Positions 10,851 to 22,063 of a stretch of 64,000 nucleotides of DNA are shown here, piece by piece. The translations under genes were made by a program, and so were the position numbers. The notes under the pieces are model-generated. The model searched no databases. It saw only the letters and a program-made list of their open reading frames with translations, and was not told the DNA's origin. The DNA is from Alopecurus myosuroides (taxonomy: Eukaryota > Streptophyta > Magnoliopsida > Poales > Poaceae), in contig CM054057.1 of NCBI GenBank assembly GCA_028641055.1, positions 583,697,158 to 583,761,157 on the forward strand, read 5' to 3'. Within the stretch, counting starts at the first letter, position 1. Every line of letters begins with the position of its first letter.

Positions 10851-12613
10851 TCCAAAAAGATCGAAAGAAAATCGCAAACGACAATACACACACTTTATGT
10901 GGATGTCAAAATGGGTTAGCAAAGTGGCAAAGAAAATCAACAAATCCGAAGAAAAGTTTGTTGTTAAACGTAGAGATGAACCAAATGAAATGTTAGCAAA
11001 AGAAACAAATTCCTAGTGGAAGAAACAAAACTGAACACACACACACACACAAATGATAAATGGGGTTAGTGCGGCCAATGGACGAGCAGAGACGAAATGT
11101 TCCTATCGAAGACTAAGCTCAATGCCACACCAACAGAAGGAGGACGCTAACTAAAATCGCAAACTTTAAGAGAGAACAATATTCACACCGTGGCAACCGG
11201 CTACTCTCTTCTATTTTGCAATGCGAAGCTACACGTTCCTACAATGGATAGCACTTGGCATCGATCTTTTTCTTCATTTTTTTTTGCTATATGGGGATAC
11301 AAATGCCAAGCCTAATCGAACTACGCCCTCACAAGTAAGAACACGCACTCTTGGTGCCACTAGTGCAATGCCAAGCAATATAAAAGAGCTACTCTGAATG
11401 GGCAAGATACACAAAGAAGGGGGTTAGTTCAAGTGGAAGCAAGTCATACATATTTGATGGATGATCGCAGACTTGCGGCCGGGGGTTGCCGATGTCATGT
11501 AAATCCGTTGATGTAGTTGCATAGATGATGTTGTGGGCTTCGCGTTGAAACTTGAATCATTCAAATCGGATCAACGACGACAAAGAAAAACAAGTTTCAA
11601 AATCTGTCAAGAAATCGAAATCAGAAAAAAAATCCTGGGCGTCAAGAACGCGAAGAATGGCAAAATTTGTTGCTCAGATCTTGCAAATTCATGGAAAAGT
11701 TGAGAAAAAGTGGCTGAATAGAAAGGCTGAAAATGGTTCTAAGCAAAAAATCCATGGGTCAAATGCACGAAAAAATTAAACAAATCAACAGATCAGTCGA
11801 AATCCCTTTTGAGGCTATTTTTTGTGCAATTTTCAAATTTAGGGCTGGGAAGTAAAAAAAACTTTTGGTGGAAAGGGGGATTGTGGGGGTCGAAATCGTG
11901 TCAATCTAGCTGATGATACCAGATGATGGAGGTGTTAACCTCTAGGGTGGCCCGATCTTCACGAATTGACCAAGAACACGCTGAACACGACGAAGAACAC
12001 GATGAACGCAAAGGGGGATCGAGGAGGCGGGTAAATAGAGAGAACTGAAAGACTCGATTTCCCGTTAACTAGACCGCAACGGCCGCCTACGGAACAATCA
12101 ATCCAACCGAGCTCACCTTATCGGAAATTGATTCAACACTCATGGACGGTCCACCATGCCAATAGAACCTCAAGGGTTAGTTGAGATAGATTGGAAAGTC
12201 CCTAACTGATTCCCAAGGGGAAAAGATAGGTAACCCGATGTAGCCTTGATACGATCCAAATTACAAGTAATATGAGTAGTCTTGATACGGTCCTAGACAT
12301 GAATCATAGGAGTAGTCTAAGAAGAGAAGTAAGAGCAAAGCTCAATTTATCAAAATTCATCCTTACCGTAGATATGAGATGGGGGAGTCTACTTATAGTC
12401 TAGTTCAAAGGGGGGTAGGTAGGAGGAGGAGATACAAGGATCAAAGGCCCGAAATTGGGCTCGCAGGCATCGCACCAGCGGAGTTTCCGGTGGATTTATC
12501 GGTAGTACCGGTATGTCAACCGGAGGTACCGGTGGTTTCATCGGTAGTACCGGCCTTGGTTCCGGTGGCGGTACCGTCACGTGCACACAAAGCGAGGATT
12601 TGGCGGAGGTGGC
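10851..12613. other. Unclassified DNA, possible LTR-retroelement remnant in the right part
   Basis: From 10851 to about 11400 I see nothing beyond a short CA run near 11034. From about 11400 to 12613 there are hints of an old retroelement on the minus strand: near 11910 the minus strand reads TGGTATCATCAGCT, close to a tRNA-Met primer site (TGGTATCAGAGC), and 11940-12613 could be its LTR. An ACCGG-rich stretch (about 12484-12570) repeats CGGTAGTACCGG and close variants. No gag or pol coding is recognisable. The retroelement call is tentative. Confidence 0.3.
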
Positions 12614-12821
12614 TGATATGTCCATTTTGCATCACAATTTTATATTGTTATTTTCTGTTATTCATCGATATATTTAATGTTATGATGCGTTACTTATGTT
12701 ATTTCATCTTATTTTTCATGTTTAATAATTATTGGAGAATAATCACCGGGATCAGAACTCTAATAGAAAAAGCACCGTCAAGATACCCTATTTCAGAAGA
12801 TCAGAAGAAGAAGGGGGTATC

Positions 12822-14398
12822 TGATGGTTGACGTTGGTAAACCCCAAGAGAAAGGTTGTGAAGAGTGCAGCGGCAAGTTTTCCCTCAGAAAAGAAAATAA
12901 GGTTGAATCGATCAGTAGGAGGACAAGCAATCTCTGAAGGATGATGCAGCTGAGACAGCAGGGCACACTACCAGTTCAGCAACAACGTGGAGCCTACACA
13001 ACACAATCAAATCACTTTGCCCCAACGAAGCAGTGAGGTTGTCAATCTCACCGGTTTTGCTGAACACAAAGAGGTTAAACATATGGTGTGGAAAATAATA
13101 TGAGAACAGTATGAAAGCAGTAGCAGCGTGAAATCAGTGAAAGAAGTGGAAACAGTGTGTGTATTATCAGTATGAGAAAATGGACCGGGGTCCACAGTTC
13201 ACTAGAGGTGTCTCTCCATAAAAGATAGCTAACATGCATGGTGAACAAATTACAGCTGGGCAATTGAAAAATAAAGAACATGCATGACATAAAGATTACT
13301 ATGAGATTAATGCGGGCATTACAACAAAATACATAGATCGTCATCCAACTTCATCTATGACTAATAATCCACCCTTCGAATATCATCCGAGCAACTGTTG
13401 GGTATTAAGTTGCAAGCAACGGATAATCACAGTAAGCAAAGTGTGTAATATAAACAATGTAAAAAAGTAAAATCCGTTGTTTTCTCCCTAATGGCAACAT
13501 CACATCCTCCATCCGTCATGTTTCGGTCACTCGAGCATAGATGCAAAGGAGGCATGAACCCACTATCGAGCATAAATACTCCCTCTTGGAGTCACTAGCA
13601 TCTACTTGGTCAGAGCATCTACTAACAACGGAGAGCATGCAAGATCATAAATAACATACACATGAAGATAACATGATAGACTGATAATCAACAGACATGG
13701 CATTCAATAATAATCGTATCCCAGCAAACACAACATGTAGCATTACAAATAGATGATCTCGATCATGTGAGGCAGCTCACGAGATCTAAACATGAGGCAT
13801 AAGGTGGAGAGTACAACCATCTAGCTACTGCTATGGATTCATAGTCCAAGGATGAACTACTCACGCATCACTCCGGAGGCGGACATGGTGGTGTAGACCC
13901 CTCCGGTGAAGAATTCCCCTCCCGGCAGGGTGCCGGGGAGAGCTCCAGAACCCTCCCGATCTCGGGTTGATGATGACGGCGGCCAAGGGTGTTTCTCGGG
14001 AAGAAGTGGTATATTTTTAGGCTTGTCGTATCGGGGGAATAAATAGGCAAAAAGGCGATGGTGGTGGATGCCCGAGGGGCCCACACCACCCCTAGGCGCG
14101 GCCAGGGGGTGCGCCGCCCTATGGTGTGGCCCCCCTCCGGGCCTCTTCGGGACTCTGTGGAACCTTCGGGAATTCTAAGACTTCCGGGCTTCGAATTTTC
14201 CAATTCCGAGAATATTTCCAGAACAGATTTTCTGAAACAAAAAACAGTAGAAAACATGGAACTGGTTCTGTGGCATCTTGTCAATAGGTTATTCCGGAAA
14301 ATCGATAAAAATGACATAAAGTGTAAGGAAAACATGTAGCATATGGCATGAAAACAACATGGAACATCAGAAATTCTAGATATGTTTATGACGTATCA
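12822..14398 (-). repeat. RLG-1 3' LTR (left copy)
   Basis: 1577 bp, a direct match to 19235-20821. Shared blocks include TAAACCCCAAGAGAAAGGTT, CACTCGAGCATAGATGCAAA-like text and a GC-rich part near 13900-14170. Just inside it is ATCCCCAAGCTTAG, on the side where the polypurine tract is expected. Confidence 0.93.
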
Positions 14399-16964
14399 AT
14401 ATCCCCAAGCTTAGTTCCTACACGTCCTCGAGTAGGTAAACGATAAAAACACATAATTTCTAAGGTGACATGTTACCAAATGAACTTGATCATCTAAATT
14501 GTAAAATCATAAGCATAGCTGAGATCATAGAAATTAAACACAAGCATGATAACTAAAATTCTAACAATAAAGCATAGCAATCAACTTGTATCATGAGAAG
14601 TAACACAAATAAAAGATCATGAATAATAATGCACTCGAAAGATATACGTTTTTTTCAAGCATAGAGATAACATGGCAAAGTGATATTTCGCTTGTCCTTA
14701 AGAGTGGGGCAAAACGTAAATGTCACGACACCTTCAAAGTTCATGAGGAAGACTAGAACAAATAATTTGCGAACAAACAATAACACATCATGAATCAATT
14801 AATAATGTTTTGGGACAAATGCACATTAAACTCAGAATGGCAACCATGCTCTTTCAATTGTGCATAAAGTTAGAAGATGGAGACTCAACATAAAAGTGAA
14901 ATAAAGGCTCTTCGCAGAGGGAAGCAGGGATCACTCATATGCTAGAGCTTTTATTTTATTAAACAGAGGTACTGAAAACATTTTTAAGAGAGGTGTATGC
15001 TTATGTCAACGAATGGTAAACATAAAATACAGTATGTCACAAGCCAACTAGACTTCACAAGAGAGGCTCCCATAGAAGGACGCATCTGGGTAGAAGGTCA
15101 TCCCTCTTTCTCTTTTGTTTACAAAATTATGCTTTGACTGATAAATCAGGGGCAAAAATAGTGAAGAGAATTTGTTGTATTACTTTGGGGCTGGGCACCC
15201 CGCTGAAAGTCCAATCAACAAGTGAGTTAAAGGTTCTCTATTTACGTCCTCATGAGCTAAAACAGGAGCAATTTTGAAGGTTTTAAAGGTAACACATGAG
15301 CAATTTACTTTGGAGTGGCAGTTAAATACCACATGTAGTAGGTATGGTGGACACATTTGGCAAACTTTGGTTTTTGGGAGTTGGATGCACGGGTAGAGCT
15401 CATACTCAGTACATGTGGAGGCTACCAAAAGACTAGGAGCGACAAATCAAGGGAGCAATAATGGACATAATCATGCATAGCGACAAAAACATCATTAATA
15501 AAAGCATAAGTGGTACTACAAGTTCAAAAACTAAATGATCATAGAGGCTATAAGTGACTGGTTTGTTCTCATGAACATGGTGTGAGCATGCGCCAAGTCA
15601 ACCAAATAAAACATTCAAATGAGAGCACCACAAATTTATGCTTCAAAATGACAAGAACAAGTCATGATTCTTACTAAGGCACATTAAACACTCTCAGATA
15701 TTTGAGACAAATCATGCTACAAAAATAACCAATAGTCTTTAGAATTAAAATAACATCTAGCATGACATGAAAAATTCTAGCCACAGTCTATACAAGCTTC
15801 TATTTGCACCGTTATAAGCATGAAAACTGTACTACTGCTTTTCAACACCAAGCATTTCATAATAAACAAAAAACTCTCTAAGAGATGCAGCAATAAAACA
15901 AGAGAGTACTAACACAACTCTACTAAAACTAAAAGCTCTAAATAAGAGATGCAAGAAAAACAGGAGCTAAACAGGAAATTTGCAGCAACTAGAAGAAAAA
16001 CTAAGAATACGAGCATAACGAGTATTCAAACAAAAAGGCGGAGCGTGTCTCTCTCCCACACAAAGAATTCTAGGGCCCAACTATATTATTGCAGCAAAGA
16101 AAACAAAATAAAACAAAGTAAACAAAACAAAACCAAGCAGATGCTCCAAGTAAATTTCATATGATGTGACCGAATAAAAATATAGTTTTACTATAAGTGA
16201 CTAGATAAATTGTTGATGAAGAAAGGGATGCGTTGGGCATCCCCAAACTTAGATGCTTGAGTCTTCTCAGAATTTCTGGGATGAACCACGAGGACATCCC
16301 CAATCTCTTATCTTGTACTCTTCTTAATCACATTATATCACCCTCTTCTCTTGACCCTTGAAAACTTCCTTCACACCACACTCAAAGAGTAATTCGCATT
16401 AGAGGGTTAGTGAAACAATAAAAAATTCATGGGTTATGCATGGGCACAAGTGATATTGATACCTTTAAACATTATCTGTAGACATTGATGTTTCGTGAAG
16501 CAAAGAAATCGACTTGACATCGTAAAACAGCAAATGCAAGAAAAATGGCACAATCTGCCAAAACGAGAACAGTCTGTAAGACGAATTTTTTTGGGGCACT
16601 TATGTTGCTCAGATAGAAAAACTTAAAGAACAAAAAAGTTTCGGAATCAGCTGAGGAAAAAACACAAAAAATTTCAGATCATTCTGATCTTTCTGGATTT
16701 TATACGATTTTTTTACGGTGGACAGCGGAAATCTGTTTCCTGCGCAGAAATCCAAAACCAACTTCAACTCTCGTCAGAAAATTTACTTTGCACAACTAAA
16801 ATATGAAAATAAAGATACAAAAGAGTTGCTAAAAAAGTATACAACCACTTGACTCAAAGAAAACAGAGAAAAACAAAGCAAAAATAAAACCATGGGTTAT
16901 CTCCCAAGTAGTGTTTTTCTTTAACGCCTTTTAGCTAGGCCCAGAAAAGTGGATTCGCGTGTTT
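14399..16964. other. RLG-1 non-coding internal region
   Basis: About 2.6 kb without a recognisable coding frame. Much of it has a counterpart in RLG-2 (49144-50229 and 53386-54970): for example AAGAGTGGGG, GAGGGAAGCAGGGATCACTC and the block around ACATGGTGTGAGCATGCGCC. Sharing between two elements with different LTRs suggests a conserved spacer that replaced pol in this family. Confidence 0.75.
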
Positions 16965-19216
16965 TCAAGTGAAGAAGTATCCAAATTGTAAGTTGTTTGA
17001 ATAAAAAGGCAACTTCATTATATTTTTAGGAAAGTTTTCAATACCTTTCTTGAGTGGGAATTGAAATTTAATATTCCCCTCTTTCATATCAATAACAGCA
17101 TCAACAGTTCTAAGAAAAGGTCTTCCCAAAATAATTGGACAAGAATCATTGCATTCAATGTTCATAACAAAAAAATCAATGGGGACAATGTTATTATTAA
17201 CCATGATAAGAACATCATAAAATCTCCCCAAAGGTTTCTTTCTAACAATATCAATAAGACGAATATCCAAATAAAAGTGCTCTGAAGTGGCAAATCAAGA
17301 ATATCGTAAAGTTTCTTAGGCATAACAGATATACTAGCACCAAGATCACATAGAGCATTGTAATAAAAATCATTCACTTTCATTTTAATAATGGGTTCCC
17401 AACCATCATCTAGCTTCCTAGGGATAGAGGCTTCACATCTTAATTCATCCTTCCTAATTTGCATGAGAGCATTTGTAATATGTTTTGTGAAAGCCATATT
17501 CATAGCACTAGCATTAGGAAAACTAGAAAGATATTGTAGGAACTTAATAACTTCAGTTATGTTGCAATCATAAAAGTCAAGATCATTTTTATCAAAGGTA
17601 ATGGGACCATTGTCTCCAATGTTTCTAAAAATTTCAGCACTTCTATCAGGAACATTTTTAGCAGTTTCAGGCAGTTTTGCATTTTTAATACCAGAAGTGG
17701 GAGTATTTCCAACACCAATTACTTTACCATTGATAATAGAAGGTTTACTAGCATGAGAAGCTTTAGTTTTACTAGTGGTGGTAATGGTGCAAACATTAGC
17801 TATATTTTTCTTTCTAGCTATTTCATCTCCTCTTTCCCATCTAGCATGCAATTCAGCTAACAACCTAACATTATCATCAATTCGAATTTGGATGGAATTC
17901 AAAGTTTTGCTTTCTTTAACATCATGAGGCATAACCTTTAGTTTCAGAAAATCAACATCAAGAGCAAGGCTATCAACTTTAGAAGCCAGAACATCAATTT
18001 TGCCAAACTTTTCCTCAGCAAATTTATTAAAAGCAGTTTGTGTACTAATAAAATTCTTGAGCATGTTTTCAAGATCAGAGGGTACACTTTTATTGTTGCT
18101 GTAGGAATTACCGTAAGAACTACCATAAGCATTACTATTATTGGGAGGATATGGCCTATAATTGTTGCTACCAAAATTATTCCTATAAGCATTGGTGTTG
18201 AAATTATTATTTTTAATGAAGTTCACATCAACATGCTCTTCGTGAGCAACCAAAGAGGCTAAAGGAACATTATTTGGATCAATAGGAGCATGGCCATTTA
18301 CAAGAATAGAGATAATAGTATCAAGTCTATCACTCAAAGAGGAGGTTTCTTCAACAGAATTTACCTTCGTACCATTTGTAGCTCTCTTAGTATGCCATTC
18401 AGAATAATTTACCATCATATCATCAAGAAGCTTCGTTGATGACCCCAAAGTAACTGACATAAAGGTTCCTCCAGCAGCTGAATCTAGAAGGTTTCTTGAG
18501 GAAAAATTCAGACCTACATAAAAGGTTTGGATGATCATCCAAGTAGTCAGTCCATGAGTGTGACAATTCTTTACTAAATATTTCATTCTTTCCCAAGCTT
18601 TAGCAACATGATCATTATCAAGTTGCTTAAAATTCATAATGCTACTTCTTAAAAATATAATCTTAGCAGGAGGATACTATTTTCCAATGAAAGCATCTTC
18701 ACACTTAGTCCAAGAATCAATACTATTTCTAGGCAAAGATAGCAACCATTCTTTATCTCTTCCTCTCAAAGATAAAGGAAACAATTTCGGTTTAATAATA
18801 TCTCCATCTACATATTTATATTTTTGCATCTCACATAGTTCAACAAAATTATTAAGATGGGCAGCAGCATCGTCAGTACTAACACTAGAAAATTGCTCTC
18901 TCATAACAAGGTTTAACAGGGCAAGCTTTATCTCATAAAAATAAGCAGTAGGAGCAGGTGGAGCAACAGGTGTGCGAATGAAATCATTGTTGTTGGTGCT
19001 AGTAAAGTCACACAACTTAGTGTTCTCAGGAGTAGTCATTTTAACAAGACTAAAAGCAGGATAAAAACTACAACTAGAATAAGAACTAACTTTTTTGTAT
19101 TTTTCATAAAGAGAAGCAAACAAGACAAAATAAAATAAACTAAGCAAAACAAAAACAAAGTAAAGAGATTGGAAGTGAGAGACTCCCCTTGCATAAATTC
19201 TCTTCCTTCCCGGCAA
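16965..19216 (-). pseudogene. RLG-1 gag-protease polyprotein, broken
   Basis: The frame starts near 19216 (or at the internal Met before TTPENTKLCDF, near 19040) and runs leftward. The N-terminal part is a retrotransposon gag domain with LRGRDKEWLLSLP and AWERMKYLVKNCPTHG-like motifs, followed by an Asn/Tyr-rich stretch, a coiled-coil-like segment and an aspartic protease region with CDLGASISVMP and later ILGRPFLRT. One in-frame TAG (18677-18679) interrupts an otherwise continuous frame from 19216 to 17162. A frameshift near 17270 moves the rest of the protease to another frame, ending near 16965. No reverse transcriptase or integrase follows. The protease has Asp-Leu-Gly where many families have Asp-Ser/Thr-Gly, as is common in Athila-like elements. 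Confidence 0.88.
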
Positions 19217-19224
19217 CGGCGCCA
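19208..19224 (-). promoter_or_regulatory. RLG-1 primer binding site (tRNA-Asp)
   Basis: The minus strand reads TGGCGCCGTTGCCGGGA, complementary to the 3' end of plant tRNA-Asp, a few bases inside the right LTR. This fixes the element orientation as minus and marks the right LTR as the 5' LTR. Confidence 0.9.
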
Positions 19225-19234
19225 GAAAACTTGT

Positions 19235-20821
19235 TGATGGCTAACGTTGGTAAACCCCAAGAGAAAGGTTATGAAGAGTGCAGCGTCAAGTTTTCCCTCA
19301 GAAAAGAAACCAAGGTTGAATCCACGAGTAGGAGGACAAGCAATCTCTGAAGGTTGATGCAGCTGAGATGGCAGGGTTCACTGCCGATTCAGCAGCAACG
19401 TGGAACCTACACAACACAATCCAATCACTTAACGAAGCACTGAGGTTGTCAATCTCACCGGTTTTTGCTGAACACAAAGAGCTTAAACATATGGTGTGGA
19501 AAACAATATGAGAATAGTATGAAATAAGTAGCAGTAGTGTGAAAACAGTGGAAGCAGCGGGAAAGCAGTGGAAACAGTGTGTGTATTATCAGTATGAGAA
19601 AATGGACCGGGATCCACAGTTCACTAGAGGTGTCTCTCCATAAAAGATAGCTAACATGCTTGGTGAACAAATTACAGCTGGGCAATTGAGAGATAAAGAA
19701 CATGCATGACATAAATATTACTATGAGATTCAGGCATGCATTACAACAAAATACATAGGTCGTCATCCAACTTCATCTATGACTAATAATTCACCCTTCT
19801 AATATCATCCGAACAAACGTTGGGTATTAAGTTGCAAGCAACGGATAATCGCAGTAAGCAAAGTGTGTAACGTAAATAATGTAAATGAAGTAAACATCTT
19901 TGTTTTCTCCCTAATGGCAACAACACATCCTCCATCCGTTACGTTTCTGTCACTCGAGCACAGATGCAAAGGAGGCATGAACCCACTATCGAGCATAAAT
20001 ACTCCCTCTTGGAGTCACTAGCATCTACTTGGCCAGAGCATCTACTAACAACGGAGAGCATGCAAGATCATAAATAACATACACATGAAGATAACATGAT
20101 AGATTGATAATCAACAGACATAACATTCAATAATCATCAGATCCCAGCAAACACAACATGTAACATTACAAATAGATGATCTCGATCATCTGAGGTAGCT
20201 AACGAGATCTAAACATGAGGAATAAGGTGGGGAGTACAACCATCTAGCTACTACTATGGACCCGTAGTCCAAGGATGAACTACTCACGCATCACTTCAGA
20301 GACGGGCATGATGGTGTAGATCCCTCCGGTGATGAATTCCCCTCCCGGTAGGGTGCCAGGGAGGGCTCCAGAACCCTCCCGATCTCGGGTTGACGATGAC
20401 AGCGGCCTGTGGCGTTTCTCGGGAAGAAGTGGTATATTTTTAGGGTTTTCGTATCGGGGGGAATAAATAGGGGAAAGGGAGATGGCAGTGGATGCCCGAG
20501 GGGCCCACACCACCCCCAGGCGCGGCCAGGGGGCGCACCGCCCTATGGTGTGGTCCCCTCCGGGCCTCTTCAGGACTCCGTGGAACCTTCGGGAATTCTA
20601 ATACTTCTGGGCTTTGAATTTTCAAATTCCAAGAATATTTCTAGAACAACTTTTCTAAAACTAAAAACAACAGAAAACAAGGAACTGGCTCTCTGGCATC
20701 TTGTCAATAGGTTAGTCCGGAAAATCGATAAAAATGACATAAAGTGCAAGGAAAACATGTAGCATATGGCATGAAAACAACGTGGAACATTAGAAATTAT
20801 AGATACGTTTACGAAGTATCA
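19235..20821 (-). repeat. RLG-1 5' LTR (right copy)
   Basis: 1587 bp, matching 12822-14398 with scattered substitutions and small indels. As the 5' LTR it would hold the element promoter; I did not identify a convincing TATA box. Confidence 0.93.
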
Positions 20822-21362
20822 GTATCCGAGATGTCTTAGAAGTCCAGAGGAGGAAGCCAGCCACGACGAGACCTGGAGAGGGGCCACCAGGGGCCCACAC
20901 CACCCGGCGGCGCCCCCTTGGTCGCACCTGGGGGTGGTGTGGCCACCCTGGCCCACCTCTGGCTGCCTCTGTTCGTGTACTTGACCCCTAGGGAACCTAA
21001 GCCCCAGACCATCATCGAGGAAATATTCCGCCGCCGCCTTGGGGGCGTAAAACAACAGAGAGATAAAAGCTCTCCAACAGGGTGAAACGGTCCTGGAAAT
21101 TCCTCCCCAAAGAGGGGAAATCGTCGCCATCATCACTGTCATCACTCCGAGCTTCATCAAGATCATCATTGTCATCATCCTCACCACCAGAACCATCACC
21201 CTCACCGTCCACCTTCATCCCGCTGTAACAACTAGGGCTATTTACCGTTGGTTTCCACTAGATCTCTGTCCCAGTGTGGATTACTTGTTACTAGTTGATG
21301 CTTGAGGGATTTATTGGTGTTTGCACTTTATGTCCAGATTGTTATTTATCATTATATCACCT

Positions 21363-21598
21363 TGATACGTCCATTTTGCATCACCGTTTTATATTGTTAG
21401 TTTCTATTATTCATCGATATATTTCATGTTATGATGCATCACTTATGCTATTTTATCTTATTTTGCATGTTTCATAATTTTTGGAGAATAAACATCGGGA
21501 CCAGAAATCTGATGGAAAAAGCACCGTCAGGATACCCTATTTCAGAAGATCAGAAGAAGAGGGGGGAAACCGGAGATATCTTAGAAGTCCAGATGAGG
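21363..21598 (+). repeat. Old LTR copy 2, cut by CACTA-2
   Basis: It starts TGATACGTCCATTTTGCATC and matches the split copy that begins at 12614, including CACCGTCAGGATACCCTATT and TTAGAAGTCCAG. It ends at the CACTA-2 border. The rest of it is not visible after CACTA-2. The two copies lie head to tail with no recognisable internal region between them. Confidence 0.65.
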
Positions 21599-22063
21599 GA
21601 GCACTAGTAGAAAACGGGCCTATAGTCCTGGGTGGTAAGGGGCTCTAGTCCCGGATTACAATCCGGGACTACGCAATCGGGACTAGAGGTCCCCCTTTAG
21701 TCCCGGTGTCCCATGACCCGGGACTAAAGGACCTCCACGTGGCCGTCCCAGTGGCCGCGGGCTGGAGGACCTTTAGTCTCGGGCCGTAACACGAGCCGGG
21801 ACTAAAGGTTTCCTGCCGCGGCTGAGTTTTCAGCAGTTTCTCTGCCGCGACAGGATTTGTGTTGTTTCTTCGTTTTTTATCCATTTGATTTCTGTTTCAA
21901 ATTGTGTTGATTTTTTAATTTCAAACATGTTTCCGTACACATATTCTACGGTACTACGACATATACAAAGTATACGTAGATGCATATGATCTGTAATGTA
22001 ATTAATGAGTTCAATAAGATATATAAGGTTACTGAAACAGAACGCAATTCATAGAAAATAAAA

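Larger units (their letters stand above)
12822..20821 (-). mobile_element. RLG-1: Gypsy-type LTR retrotransposon, non-autonomous
   Basis: A complete 8.0-kb element: two direct LTRs (12822-14398 and 19235-20821) start TGATGG and end GTATCA, flanked by a perfect 5-bp target duplication GTATC (12817-12821 and 20822-20826). The primer site is on the minus strand beside the right LTR, so the element reads right to left. It carries a gag-protease frame but no reverse transcriptase, RNase H or integrase; 14399-16960 is non-coding. This would make it dependent on a full relative for copying. The tRNA-Asp primer site is typical of the Athila/Tat side of plant Gypsy elements. Confidence 0.93.
12614..21362 (+). 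repeat. Old LTR copy 1, split by RLG-1
   Basis: The left part (12614-12821) starts TGATATGTCCATTTTGCATC and matches 21363-21595, which starts TGATACGTCCATTTTGCATC. It is cut at 12821 by RLG-1 and resumes at 20822 (one GTATC is the target duplication), then runs as non-coding, partly GC-rich sequence to about 21362. The TG start and the repetition fit an LTR of a Triticeae retroelement. The interrupting element is annotated separately. I cannot place the exact LTR end. Confidence 0.6.

Noticed and set aside
12379..12831. Plus-strand 150-codon frame with VPVVSSVVPALVPVAVP
   Set aside because: It comes from ACCGG-type repeats and crosses from one repeat remnant into an LTR, so it is not a gene.
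21664..21806. Repeated TAGTCCCGG and CGGGACTA strings looking like a CRISPR-type or operator array
   Set aside because: Spacing is irregular, strings alternate orientation, and they lie at CACTA ends where subterminal repeats are expected; the genome is a plant.
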